NCBI GenBank assembly: GCA_902778455.1
Contig: CACYXR010000002.1
Coordinates: forward strand, 186,001 to 250,000
Direction of reading: 5' to 3'
Source of the DNA: an uncultured Selenomonadaceae bacterium
GTDB lineage: Bacteria; Bacillota; Negativicutes; Selenomonadales; Selenomonadaceae
DNA length: 64,000 nucleotides
How positions within the stretch are numbered: position 1 is the stretch's first letter; every line of letters begins with the position of its first letter. The translations under genes were made by a program, and so were the position numbers. The notes beneath the pieces were generated by a model. That model was given only the letters and a program-made list of their open reading frames with translations. It made no database searches and was not told where the DNA came from. Of this stretch, positions 18,029 to 26,528 are shown piece by piece.

Positions 18029-19246
18029 TTGTTATTCACAGAAAGCGTTCGCATCGCCGTCAACGCGCTTTTTGCCAATAAGATGCGCTCCCTTTTGACG
18101 ATGCTCGGCATCATCATCGGCGTAGGCGCGGTAATCGCTATGGTCGCTGTAGGCATGGGCGTAACACAGCGCGTGACAGATTCTATCGCGAGCCTCGGCA
18201 GCAATATGCTGATTATTCGTCCGGGTGCGTCGATGTCCGGCGGACTTCGCGGCGCGGCAGGCTCGCGCACCACACTGAAATATGAGGACGCCACGGCAAT
18301 CAAGAAGAAAATCAAAGATATCGACTATGTTTCCCCGACGGTGCAGAAAAACTACCAAGTCGTCTACGGCAACCAAAACTGGAACACATCGGTCACCGGT
18401 GTGACACAAGAATATATGTCAATTCGCGACCTCAGGGTCATGACCGGCTCGTTCATCACTGAAGACGACATGAACACCCGAAACCGAGTCGCTGTCATCG
18501 GCATGACCGTCGCGTCGAACCTCTTCGGCGAGGCGAACCCAGTAGGCAAGACCATCCGCGTCAACAACCAGCCCTACCGCGTGATTGGCGTACTCGAAAG
18601 CAAAGGGCAGTCCTCGGTCGGACAGGATCAGGATGACGTCGTGATCGTGCCGCTGACGACTGCTATGGACCGCTTGCTCGCCGTTACCTATGTGCAGACC
18701 ATCAACGTGCAGGTCTCAAGCCCTTCGAAGATGGACGAAGTGCAGGCGAATATCGAGACGCTGCTCCGGCAGCGCCATCATCTGACGGGGGCAAAAGACG
18801 ACGACTTCCAAGTGCAGAATCTGACGAGTCTGATGTCTACGATGAATGAGACCACAACGATGCTGACCTTGTTCCTCGGTAGTATCGCGGCGATTTCATT
18901 GATTGTCGGCGGCATCGGTATCATGAACATCATGATGGTCTCAGTCACTGAACGCACCAGGGAAATCGGTATCCGTAAGGCTCTCGGCGCGACCTTCAAA
19001 GACATCATGACACAGTTCCTGATTGAGTCGGTGGTCATCGGCGTTATCGGCGGGGTGCTGGGCATCGTTTTTGGAATCGTTGCAGCGCAGGCAATTTCAA
19101 AATTCGGCGACTTTCAGACGGTCATCACCGTTGCGCCAATTCTTTTGTCCTTTGCTTTCTCCGTAGGCATCGGTCTCTTCTTCGGCATCTACCCTGCAAG
19201 AAAAGCCGCGCTGCTTGACCCAATCGAGGCGCTAAGATACGAATAA
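18029..19246 (+). CDS. MacB-like ABC transporter permease
   Basis: A 405-residue permease with one N-terminal transmembrane helix (about residues 20-45), a large periplasmic MacB_PCD domain (about 46-250) and three C-terminal helices in the FtsX-like domain (about 280-395). ERTREIGIRKALGA is the diagnostic coupling segment. It is the inner membrane part of the exporter and is likely mechanotransmissive rather than a classic channel. The TTG start follows GAGGAGGGAG. This operon looks richer in G and C than the ispE or mfd regions by eye. It ends in a strong terminator. Confidence 0.94.
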   Translation: MLFTESVRIAVNALFANKMRSLLTMLGIIIGVGAVIAMVAVGMGVTQRVTDSIASLGSNMLIIRPGASMSGGLRGAAGSRTTLKYEDATAIKKKIKDIDYVSPTVQKNYQVVYGNQNWNTSVTGVTQEYMSIRDLRVMTGSFITEDDMNTRNRVAVIGMTVASNLFGEANPVGKTIRVNNQPYRVIGVLESKGQSSVGQDQDDVVIVPLTTAMDRLLAVTYVQTINVQVSSPSKMDEVQANIETLLRQRHHLTGAKDDDFQVQNLTSLMSTMNETTTMLTLFLGSIAAISLIVGGIGIMNIMMVSVTERTREIGIRKALGATFKDIMTQFLIESVVIGVIGGVLGIVFGIVAAQAISKFGDFQTVITVAPILLSFAFSVGIGLFFGIYPARKAALLDPIEALRYE

Positions 19247-19248
19247 AG

Positions 19249-19298
19249 AAAAAAGATGCCGCATGACGGGAGAAAATCCCGCTATGCGGCATCTTTTT
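19249..19298 (+). terminator. Terminator of the tolC-macAB-like operon
   Basis: A long hairpin: AAAGATGCCGCAT (19252-19264) pairs with ATGCGGCATCTTT (19284-19296), with an inner CGGGA/TCCCG. A and T runs on the two sides make it usable by the convergent gene as well. Confidence 0.88.
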
Positions 19299-19323
19299 GT
19301 TATACAGCGAAAAAATAAAACGA

Positions 19324-19836
19324 TTACAAAATTTCAATATGGCACATTTTCATTGCTTCCAATGCGCGGTTATGGCTTTCCGGCGTGACGCCTGCACAGC
19401 ATTTGCTATCTACGCAGATCCTCGTTTCCGGAAGAAACGCTTTCAGCAACATCGCATTCGAGATCACGCAAATGTCTGTGCAAAGACCGATGACGGTGAT
19501 TTCGTCGCAGTCCGAGACCTGTTGCGGCAATCCTGTCGAGCCGAAGGTCGGTTTTTCCATCACGACAGCGTCTTTCGCATATAGAATGAGTGAGGATGCT
19601 AACGCCCAGCCGTGAGAAGGCTTTACGCAATGCTCAATAGGCAGCTTTTTTCCTTCGGAGGTTTTGAGATAATTCTTATGGTGTGTATCCTGTGTAAAAA
19701 TGACTTTTTCCCCATTTTCCACAGCAGTCCTGACGCGTTCGGTGACGGCAAAAACGATTGCCTGCGCTTCCGGCGTTCCGAGAGCGCCGTCGATGAAATC
19801 GTTTTGCATATCAATGACAATCAAAGCTTTTTTCAT
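19324..19836 (-). CDS. Cysteine hydrolase (isochorismatase/nicotinamidase family)
   Basis: A 170-residue single-domain hydrolase. The likely catalytic triad is Asp9 (VIDMQNDF), Lys95 (MEKPTFGS) and Cys123 (GLCTDICV); TQDTHHKNY provides the metal-ligand segment seen in nicotinamidase-like members. A plausible reaction is nicotinamide to nicotinate in NAD salvage, but the family also includes other amidases. ATG at 19836 is chosen for AAGGAAG upstream and because it starts directly at the first strand; the longer upstream frame has no family similarity. It is divergent from glmS. Confidence 0.88.
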   Translation of the reverse strand: MKKALIVIDMQNDFIDGALGTPEAQAIVFAVTERVRTAVENGEKVIFTQDTHHKNYLKTSEGKKLPIEHCVKPSHGWALASSLILYAKDAVVMEKPTFGSTGLPQQVSDCDEITVIGLCTDICVISNAMLLKAFLPETRICVDSKCCAGVTPESHNRALEAMKMCHIEIL

Positions 19837-19895
19837 GAATTCGTGTCTTCCTTTCAGTCTTTTTCGGGTACAAAATGTCCACCCTATTTTTCTAT

Positions 19896-19923
19896 ATTGT
19901 ACGCGACGGGTTGAAAAAGTCAA
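19896..19923 (-). promoter_or_regulatory. Promoter for the cysteine hydrolase gene
   Basis: Minus-strand TTGACT (19918-19923), 16-bp spacer, TACAAT (19896-19901). Confidence 0.6.
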
Positions 19924-19939
19924 TCCTTTTGGAAAATGC

Positions 19940-19968
19940 TTGACTATCGCACTCTCTTCCATTAGAAT
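19940..19968 (+). promoter_or_regulatory. Promoter for glmS
   Basis: TTGACT (19940-19945), 17-bp spacer, TAGAAT (19963-19968). The leader of roughly 72 nt is too short for a glmS ribozyme, but contains competing short repeats (GCAAAGA/TCTTTGC and CGGCA/TGCCG). Confidence 0.65.
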
Positions 19969-20047
19969 AAGGGCGGCAAAGAGGCAAAGCTTCTTTGCTG
20001 TGTTTATATGTAATTGTTCTGCCGTAATGGTATGGAGGGTTATTGGT

Positions 20048-21877
20048 ATGTGCGGTATTGTTGGATATGTCGGTGACGGTGAGGCGGCACGTTTCCTTTT
20101 GGAAGGACTGACAAAGCTTGAATATCGAGGCTACGACTCTGCGGGTATCGCAGTTTTTGACGGAGAAAAAATCCGTGTGGAAAAAAGCGTCGGCAGACTT
20201 GCTGAATTGAAAGAAAAGTTAGGGGACAATATTCCTGTCGGAACGATGGGAATCGGGCATACACGCTGGGCAACGCACGGACGTCCGTCTGATCTTAATT
20301 CGCATCCGCATACGGATTGCGCCGGGAATTTTGTTGTCGTACACAACGGCATTATTGAAAATTATCTCGCCCTTAAGGAAGAGTTAATTAAAAAAGGTCA
20401 TAAGTTCCTGTCAGAAACGGATACAGAGGTACTTCCGCATCTTTTGGAGGAGTTCTACGACGGAGACTTCGAAGCTGCTGTCCGTGAAGTGTTGCGCCGT
20501 ATCGAGGGCTCCTATTCAATCGTTTTCATGTCGCGAAACGATCCTGGCAAGCTGATTTGTTCAAAGCAGGACAATCCACTTGTCATCGGGCTTGGCAAGG
20601 GAGAGAATTTCATCGCTTCGGATATTCCGGCGATTATCGCGCATACGCGTCGTACATATATCTTGAGCGACGGCGAGATGGCGGTAGTGACCAAAGTCGG
20701 TGTCGCCATTATGAACTACGCAGGTGTGCCCGTTCGTAAAAAAGTTTTTGAAGTTAACTGGAATGCGGAGGCAGCTGAAAAGGGCGGATTTGAGCATTTC
20801 ATGCTGAAGGAAATCCATGAGCAGCCAAAAGCAGTCCGTGCGACACTTTCCGGACGTATAGAAAAAGATGGAAGTGCAGTAGTCCTGGAGGAACTTTCTT
20901 GGGACAAGACATTCCTGAATGATGTGCACAAAATTTTTATCGTCGCTTGCGGTACAGCATATCATGCCGGACTTGTAGGAAAATATTATATTGAAAATAT
21001 GGCACGGATTTCGGTGGAGTGCGATATCGCATCGGAGTTCCGCTATCGTTCACCAATTATTGACGAACATACGCTGACAATTGTTGTCAGCCAGTCCGGC
21101 GAGACCATCGACACTCTCGCAGCGCTGAAGGAGGCGAAGCGTCTCGGCTCTAAAACGCTGGCGGTTACAAATGTCGTCGGTTCCTCTATTGCCCGTGAGG
21201 CGGATCAAGTTGTTTACACCTGGGCGGGGCCGGAAATTGCCGTCGCTTCGACCAAAGCATACACGACTCAGCTTATTGTAATGCTTCTCCTTGGTCTCTA
21301 TATGGCACAGATTCGAGACTCGTTGCCAAAAGGGCGCATAGAGGAGCTTGTAAGAGGTTTGAAAGAAATACCGACTCAAATCAGCCGAACGCTGGAAGAT
21401 GTAGATCCGATCAAGACCTTTGCACGGCGATACGGCTTCAATGAACACGTGTTTTTTATTGGGCGTTCGTTGGATTACGACGTAGCGCTGGAGGGCTCGC
21501 TGAAACTGAAAGAAATCAGCTATATCCATGCGGAAGCATATGCTGCCGGCGAACTAAAGCATGGGACGCTGGCGCTGATTGTGGACAGCTTGCCTGTAAT
21601 CGCTATAGCAACACAAAAGAGCGTATATGAAAAAACTTTGTCGAATATTAAGGAGGTCAAGGCGCGTGACGCTGTCGTCATCGGCATTGCTTCCGATACA
21701 GACACGGAACTTGAAAAATACGTTGATCACGTCATCAAAGTACCGGAAACAGACGAAATGCTGATACCACTCCTAGCTGTGGTACCACTTCAGCTTCTCG
21801 CATACTACGCTGCCATCACTCGCGGATGCGATGTGGACAAGCCTAGAAATCTTGCAAAGTCTGTGACAGTGGAATAA
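20048..21877 (+). CDS. glmS: Glutamine--fructose-6-phosphate aminotransferase (isomerizing)
   Basis: A 609-residue enzyme with the class II amidotransferase domain starting MCGIVGYVG (Cys2 is the N-terminal nucleophile once Met is removed) and two SIS isomerase domains (about residues 285-425 and 455-600), ending in the standard LAKSVTVE. It makes glucosamine-6-phosphate, the entry to UDP-GlcNAc for wall and LPS; GlmU is encoded 21 kb away in the same window. ATG at 20048 is fixed by Cys2 and by GGAGGG eight bases upstream, so the upstream part of the open frame is not coding. It is monocistronic, with its own promoter and a terminator. Confidence 0.97.
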   Translation: MCGIVGYVGDGEAARFLLEGLTKLEYRGYDSAGIAVFDGEKIRVEKSVGRLAELKEKLGDNIPVGTMGIGHTRWATHGRPSDLNSHPHTDCAGNFVVVHNGIIENYLALKEELIKKGHKFLSETDTEVLPHLLEEFYDGDFEAAVREVLRRIEGSYSIVFMSRNDPGKLICSKQDNPLVIGLGKGENFIASDIPAIIAHTRRTYILSDGEMAVVTKVGVAIMNYAGVPVRKKVFEVNWNAEAAEKGGFEHFMLKEIHEQPKAVRATLSGRIEKDGSAVVLEELSWDKTFLNDVHKIFIVACGTAYHAGLVGKYYIENMARISVECDIASEFRYRSPIIDEHTLTIVVSQSGETIDTLAALKEAKRLGSKTLAVTNVVGSSIAREADQVVYTWAGPEIAVASTKAYTTQLIVMLLLGLYMAQIRDSLPKGRIEELVRGLKEIPTQISRTLEDVDPIKTFARRYGFNEHVFFIGRSLDYDVALEGSLKLKEISYIHAEAYAAGELKHGTLALIVDSLPVIAIATQKSVYEKTLSNIKEVKARDAVVIGIASDTDTELEKYVDHVIKVPETDEMLIPLLAVVPLQLLAYYAAITRGCDVDKPRNLAKSVTVE

Positions 21878-21894
21878 AATCGTATTTAGGACAT

Positions 21895-21928
21895 AAAAGA
21901 GGGAGGATTTCTGTTCTCCCTCTATTTT
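21895..21928. terminator. Terminator shared by glmS and the convergent hydrolase gene
   Basis: Stem AGAGGGAG (21898-21905) with CTCCCTCT (21916-21923), 10-base loop, A run before and T run after. It overlaps the last codons of the minus-strand gene. Confidence 0.8.
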
Positions 21929-22887
21929 TCTGTCCATTTGTCCGTAAATGTGAATACATTGGGAAAATAGTTTTTTGCTTGGTAAAGCGCACCATGACCG
22001 ATTTTTTCGATGACGAGGGTTTCCTTCATGGGAGATGGAGATGCATTGTAAAGCGTTTGCATCATGGTGAAGGGAACGAGGCGGTCGGCGAGACCATGAA
22101 TGAACAGGATTGGCAGCCGTGAGCGGCGAATCGCTTCGACGGGACTAGCTTTTCGGAATGAGAAGCCCGCGCGATATTCGCAGACAAGGTCAGCAGCATC
22201 AAGCAACGGATAGGCGGGCAGGGAAAGAATCTTGTCAAGCTCGATGGCAAAAAGGTCATATATATTTGCGTAACCGCTGTCCTCGACTACGGCGACAACA
22301 TTTGTGGGAAGATTTTCGCCTGTGGAGAGCATGACCGCCGATGCGCCCATAGAGACGCCATGCATTACGATACGCGCATTAGGATCGACGGAAACGATGC
22401 GACGTGCCCAGTCCGCAACATCTCGGGCTTCCAGTGCGCCCATCGTAACATAGACGCCGTCGCTGGTCCCTGATGCGCGAAGGTCTGGCGTCACGACATG
22501 GTAGCCGTGCTGCAAATAAGCGTTTGCGTAACTCCAGATATGCGCCTGTGTCAGACCGTATCCGTGAAGAATCAGTACCCATCGATGACTGTCCTGTTCA
22601 GGCTCAAAGTGTGTTGCCCGAAGCGTAAGCTTGTCAAAAGAATGAAGCTTCCAATTTTCCGCGTCAAAGTTCGGCTTCGGCGCGGGTCGGATGGTTCTGC
22701 CGTTACCTTCGATAGCGCTGCGGAAGATGGCGGGAGGTGCATCGGGATTATCGGCTGTCCCGCGTTTCAGCGCAAGATCGATAAAAAAGCAACCAACGAC
22801 ATATACTGCACCCGTACAAAGTACTACTGTCGTGAGCAACGCGGAAAAAATTGCCGTCAACAAGACGGCGAACCAAGTATTTTTCAA
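21922..22887 (-). CDS. Membrane-anchored alpha/beta hydrolase
   Basis: A 321-residue protein with an N-terminal transmembrane anchor (about residues 5-35) and an alpha/beta hydrolase domain (about 85-315). The nucleophile elbow is GVSMGAS (Ser179). The likely acid is the Asp in HGLADRLVPF and the base is the His in EKIGHGALY. It resembles BEM46/YqkD-type hydrolases with unknown substrate. The TTG start at 22887 is chosen for AGGAG nine bases upstream; that site lies right behind the terminator of the TRAP operon, so expression depends on read-through or an unseen promoter. Confidence 0.85.
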   Translation of the reverse strand: MKNTWFAVLLTAIFSALLTTVVLCTGAVYVVGCFFIDLALKRGTADNPDAPPAIFRSAIEGNGRTIRPAPKPNFDAENWKLHSFDKLTLRATHFEPEQDSHRWVLILHGYGLTQAHIWSYANAYLQHGYHVVTPDLRASGTSDGVYVTMGALEARDVADWARRIVSVDPNARIVMHGVSMGASAVMLSTGENLPTNVVAVVEDSGYANIYDLFAIELDKILSLPAYPLLDAADLVCEYRAGFSFRKASPVEAIRRSRLPILFIHGLADRLVPFTMMQTLYNASPSPMKETLVIEKIGHGALYQAKNYFPNVFTFTDKWTEK

Positions 22888-22900
22888 AAAAATCGCTCCT

Positions 22901-22938
22901 AAAAAAACCGCGCCCCGTGTCCAAAGCGAGGCGCGGTT
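22901..22938 (-). terminator. Terminator of the TAXI-TRAP operon
   Basis: Minus-strand hairpin CCGCGCC/GGCGCGG (22908-22914 with 22930-22936) followed by seven T on that strand. Confidence 0.8.
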
Positions 22939-22942
22939 GTGC

Positions 22943-24865
22943 TTATTGGTTTTTCTGATGTCGTTTTTGCAGGATAATGGAAAGCAAGAAAATGGCAAGA
23001 CCACTGAGGTCCGTGACCGCGCCGGGGATAATCATCAAAAGGCCGCCGCCGAAAAGCACAATGCGTTCCAGCATGTTCATATCCGTTACGAGATGCCCAA
23101 TCAATGACGAGGACAACGCAATCATGCCGACCATCGCAGTGACAAGCGTCTGGACAAGCGCGAAAGGCGTCGCGTCAATCATCAGGATAACCGGAGAAAG
23201 CACGAAGATGTACGGGATAATAAATGCGGCAATCGCGAGTTTTGAGGCATTGACACCGGTTTTCAGCGCATTACCGCCACTTATAGCTGCGCCCGCATAT
23301 GCGGCGAGGGCAACGGGAGGCGTGACGTCGGCGATAATGCCGAAATAAAAGACGAACATGTGCGCCGCCAGCACGGGAATTCCCATTTGCACAAGTGCGG
23401 GGGCAGCAATCGTAGAGGTAATGACGTAATTTGCCGTGGTCGGGACACCCATGCCTAGGAGCAGAGCGGTAATCATTGTAAAGAACATGGTTGGGAGCAT
23501 CATGCCGCCCGCAAAAGACAGCAAAGCTGATGCAAGCTTCAATCCGACGCCTGTTTTTGTAACGACGCCAATGATGATGCCTGCCGAAGCGCAGGCAACC
23601 AGTACGCCAAGAACATTTTTTGCGCCAGCTTCCAGGCCTTTTACGATATCGACGGGCTTCATGCGCGTCGAGGCACGCAGGCAAGAAGCGAGGATGGACA
23701 GTACGATGGCGAACAAGGCGGCCCGCATCGGCGTGTAGCCGGACACCAGAAGATAAATAATCACAACCAGCGGCAACGCCAAGTGACCGCGTTCACGAAA
23801 AATATCCCATGCTTTTGGCAGTTCCTCGCGAGGCAAGCCTTTGAGGTTTTTGCGCTTCGCCTCGAAATGGACACCGAGCCAAACACCAGTGAAATAAAGG
23901 ACGGCAGGAATGATGGCTGCTTTTACAATGTTCACATAAGGAACGCCGACAAATTCCGCCATCAAGAACGCCGCCGCCCCCATGACCGGCGGCATCAACT
24001 GCCCCCCGGTGGAGGCCGCCGCTTCCACGGCGCCCGCAAATTCTTTGTCATAGCCGAGTTTTTTCATCATCGGGATTGTGAAGCTGCCCGTGCCTGCAAC
24101 GTTTGCGACGGAGCTGCCGGATACAGTACCCATCAATCCGCTTGAAAGCACTGCGACCTTTGCCGGACCGCCGCTGGCCCAGCCTGCAAGAGCGTTTGCC
24201 AAGTCGATGAAGAATTTTCCGAGACCTGTGGATTCAAGATATGCACCAAACAAAATAAATAAGAAAATAAAGGTCGAAGACACACCAAGCGGGATACCGA
24301 AAATACCTTCTGTCGTAAAGAAAAGATGGCCGACGAGCTGTTGCGAAGTCAGTCCACGGTGTGCGAGTACGCCGGGCATTTCCGGTCCTAGAAATGCGTA
24401 TGCGAGGAACAGCAGTACGACGCAGACCATCGGGATGCCGACGATGCGCCGCGTGGCTTCAATGACAAGCAACACACCGACGAGACCAACTAAAAAATCC
24501 ATTTCGGTAACGGTTCCGGCACGAAGCACCAATTCATTATACTCAATGACGAGATAGGCGGGCGCAGCAGCGCCGAGGATTGCCAGCACAAGGTCAATCG
24601 GATGTACGCCGTCCTCCGACCATGCGCGACGCGTCGGATACAAGAGATAGACAAGTGCGAGCCCAAAGCCGAGGTGTATAGCACGCTGAAGTTGAGCATC
24701 AAGCACTCCAAACACCGCCGTATAGAGCTGGAACATTGAAAATGCGATCGCCAGCGCAGAGACAAATTTTGCCATGAAGCCTTTATGCTCCAATACGTTT
24801 GATTCCTTATCGTATTTTTTCAGCACGTCCTCAGCAAGCTGTTTGTGCTTGTCGTCATTATTCAT
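22943..24865 (-). CDS. TRAP transporter permease, fused 4TM/12TM (TAXI type)
   Basis: A 640-residue fused small-plus-large membrane subunit of a tripartite ATP-independent transporter. It is hydrophobic almost throughout; GSSVANVAGTGSFTIPMMKK and the GGQLMPPVMGAAAF segment are hallmarks of the fused permease (DctM-like). It moves an organic acid or amino acid with Na+ or H+, using the extracytoplasmic binding protein encoded two genes upstream. It starts six bases after the DUF1850 gene. The substrate is not predictable from sequence. Confidence 0.95.
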   Translation of the reverse strand: MNNDDKHKQLAEDVLKKYDKESNVLEHKGFMAKFVSALAIAFSMFQLYTAVFGVLDAQLQRAIHLGFGLALVYLLYPTRRAWSEDGVHPIDLVLAILGAAAPAYLVIEYNELVLRAGTVTEMDFLVGLVGVLLVIEATRRIVGIPMVCVVLLFLAYAFLGPEMPGVLAHRGLTSQQLVGHLFFTTEGIFGIPLGVSSTFIFLFILFGAYLESTGLGKFFIDLANALAGWASGGPAKVAVLSSGLMGTVSGSSVANVAGTGSFTIPMMKKLGYDKEFAGAVEAAASTGGQLMPPVMGAAAFLMAEFVGVPYVNIVKAAIIPAVLYFTGVWLGVHFEAKRKNLKGLPREELPKAWDIFRERGHLALPLVVIIYLLVSGYTPMRAALFAIVLSILASCLRASTRMKPVDIVKGLEAGAKNVLGVLVACASAGIIIGVVTKTGVGLKLASALLSFAGGMMLPTMFFTMITALLLGMGVPTTANYVITSTIAAPALVQMGIPVLAAHMFVFYFGIIADVTPPVALAAYAGAAISGGNALKTGVNASKLAIAAFIIPYIFVLSPVILMIDATPFALVQTLVTAMVGMIALSSSLIGHLVTDMNMLERIVLFGGGLLMIIPGAVTDLSGLAIFLLSIILQKRHQKNQ

Positions 24866-24871
24866 ATCGTT

Positions 24872-25393
24872 TCAACCTTTCAAAAAATGGATTCTGTCTA
24901 TCCAAAGCTGCCAACGCGGCACGATGGCGATACGAACTAGGCTTCCAATCGGGACATGTTCGTAAAGCGGGATTGTCCCGTTCGGCAAAAATAGTGTCAA
25001 TTCCGTTGATACGCCGGGGCGAAAATTGATTTCTCGCATCGAGCGATTCATGTTGTCCATGATGAAGGCATTGCCTTCATGCCGAAACGCCCCGTCTGTT
25101 GTGAGGAACGGAAGGCCAACACCGAAGGACTGATAACGTGTTTTTTGCAAAATGAATCCGTCCAGTACGTCATTGACTATAAAAAATTCCTCTACCGGCG
25201 TCTTTTGCACAGAGTGGATAAAGCGTGTCGAAAACTCCGTTCCCGCATCGGCAGGGCAGGAAGTGATGATACCGCTTTCCCAATATACAGCGATGCAGGG
25301 ACGTGTTGTAATCCACAGGAGCACAAAAGCCGCCGCCATAAGAAGGAATAAGAAACGGGCGCCGCAAAGCGCCCGCCCTTCGCTTTTCATCAT
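24872..25393 (-). CDS. DUF1850 protein of a TAXI-TRAP operon
   Basis: A 173-residue protein with one N-terminal transmembrane segment (about residues 12-30) and a beta-rich extracytoplasmic part containing FIHSVQKTPVEE and the short GVGLPF motif, as in DUF1850. Genes of this family commonly sit between the TAXI binding protein and the fused permease, as here, and may help the transporter; the biochemical role is unknown. The start is ATG at 25393 or the next codon; the ribosome site is weak. Confidence 0.85.
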   Translation of the reverse strand: MMKSEGRALCGARFLFLLMAAAFVLLWITTRPCIAVYWESGIITSCPADAGTEFSTRFIHSVQKTPVEEFFIVNDVLDGFILQKTRYQSFGVGLPFLTTDGAFRHEGNAFIMDNMNRSMREINFRPGVSTELTLFLPNGTIPLYEHVPIGSLVRIAIVPRWQLWIDRIHFLKG

Positions 25394-25412
25394 ATCATCG
25401 TTGCCTGTCCAA

Positions 25413-26390
25413 TTATTTTTTGAAGAACTTTTCTGCGCCGCCGTTCATCTTGATGGACATACCGTTCATCGCGCCTTCCTTTGTGATCAGCTTGCCGACG
25501 GAATGTGCGGACTGCAGGCGCTCAAGGTTCGTGAAGATTGCCTTTGCGACTTCGCCACCCAGCGCGTCGTCCATCTTGTCCGTCGCGACGAGCATTGCCA
25601 TGATGGATACGGCGGATGTATCCTGATCAAAGCCTGCATAAGTCCCTGCAGGAATTTTTGCTTTTGTGTAGAACGGATACTTCGCAATCATCAAATCGGC
25701 CTTATCCGGTTCGACGGGAATCAGACGTACCTTACGCTGGGAAGCGATATCCTGGATAGCCGCTGTCGGGTAACCTGCCGTAACGAAAGCCACGTCTACG
25801 TTTCCGTCCTTCAGAGCATTTGCCGCCTCGCCAAAAGAGAGGTACTGCACGGTGATGTCGGAATAGGTTATGCCATAGGTTTCCATAATCTGACGGGCGT
25901 TTGCTTCAGTGCCGCTGCCCGCTGCGCCGACTGCGATACGCCGACCACGGAAATCAGCAATCGTCTCAATGCCGCTATCGGCAAGCGTTACAATTTGGCA
26001 GGTTTCCGGATACAGCGTCGCGATGCCACGTAGATTGTCTACCTTTTTGTCTTTGAACATTTCCGCGCCGTTCGACGCATAATAGGTGATATCGTTCTGT
26101 ACGATAGCGAGATCAACAGAGCCGTCTTTCAACATATTGATGTTCGCAACGGACGCTCCCGTGGATTGTGCACTGGCGTTCATGCCGGGAATGGCTTTAT
26201 TCAGAATTTCGGCCATCGCGCCGCCGATTGGGTAGTAGGTGCCCGCTGTGCCGCCTGTGGCAATGTTGATAAATTTCTTGCTGTCGCTTTTCTTTTCGCC
26301 GCCTCCTCCGCCGCACCCGACCAGAGCCAGCGTTGCGATCATCAGAAGCGCACAGAGCGCCGCGAGTTTTTTGAAGCCGGTTTTTTTCAT
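25413..26390 (-). CDS. TAXI-family TRAP transporter solute-binding lipoprotein
   Basis: A 325-residue lipoprotein precursor: signal peptide with lipobox LVGC (Cys26), a Gly-rich linker, then a TAXI solute-binding domain with the signature ATGGTAGTYYPIGGAMAE near residues 45-62. It is anchored in a membrane and delivers solute to the fused permease. ATG at 26390 follows AGGAGG by seven bases. It heads the three-gene operon, with a promoter upstream. Confidence 0.95.
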   Translation of the reverse strand: MKKTGFKKLAALCALLMIATLALVGCGGGGGEKKSDSKKFINIATGGTAGTYYPIGGAMAEILNKAIPGMNASAQSTGASVANINMLKDGSVDLAIVQNDITYYASNGAEMFKDKKVDNLRGIATLYPETCQIVTLADSGIETIADFRGRRIAVGAAGSGTEANARQIMETYGITYSDITVQYLSFGEAANALKDGNVDVAFVTAGYPTAAIQDIASQRKVRLIPVEPDKADLMIAKYPFYTKAKIPAGTYAGFDQDTSAVSIMAMLVATDKMDDALGGEVAKAIFTNLERLQSAHSVGKLITKEGAMNGMSIKMNGGAEKFFKK

Positions 26391-26433
26391 AATGATTCCT
26401 CCTTGCAAACCATTTAAAATAAATTACAAAAAT

Positions 26434-26462
26434 ATTATAGCATAGCAATATAAAAAAGTGAA
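26434..26462 (-). promoter_or_regulatory. Promoter of the TAXI-TRAP operon
   Basis: Minus-strand TTCACT (26457-26462), 17-bp spacer, perfect TATAAT (26434-26439). Confidence 0.6.
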
Positions 26463-26475
26463 TAGGAAGTATATC

Positions 26476-26516
26476 AAAAAAGCTATGGAAGAAAAGTTTT
26501 TCCATAGCTTTTTTTA
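26476..26516 (-). terminator. Terminator of the lemA-TPM operon
   Basis: Strong hairpin AAAGCTATGGAA/TTCCATAGCTTT with A and T runs on the two sides, just after the stop of the TPM gene. On the minus strand it also insulates the TAXI operon promoter. Confidence 0.85.
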
Positions 26517-26528
26517 ATCCCAATTATT

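Noticed and set aside
19969-20047. glmS ribozyme in the glmS leader
   Set aside because: The leader from the predicted start is about 75 nt, too short for the ribozyme, and its conserved core was not seen.
19700-20047. N-terminal extension of GlmS
   Set aside because: The open frame runs upstream by chance through the divergent promoter region; GlmS must start Met-Cys, and a strong ribosome site precedes that ATG.
25152-26033. A 293-codon open frame opposite the DUF1850 and TAXI genes
   Set aside because: It spans two well-supported genes on the other strand and has no recognisable motif.
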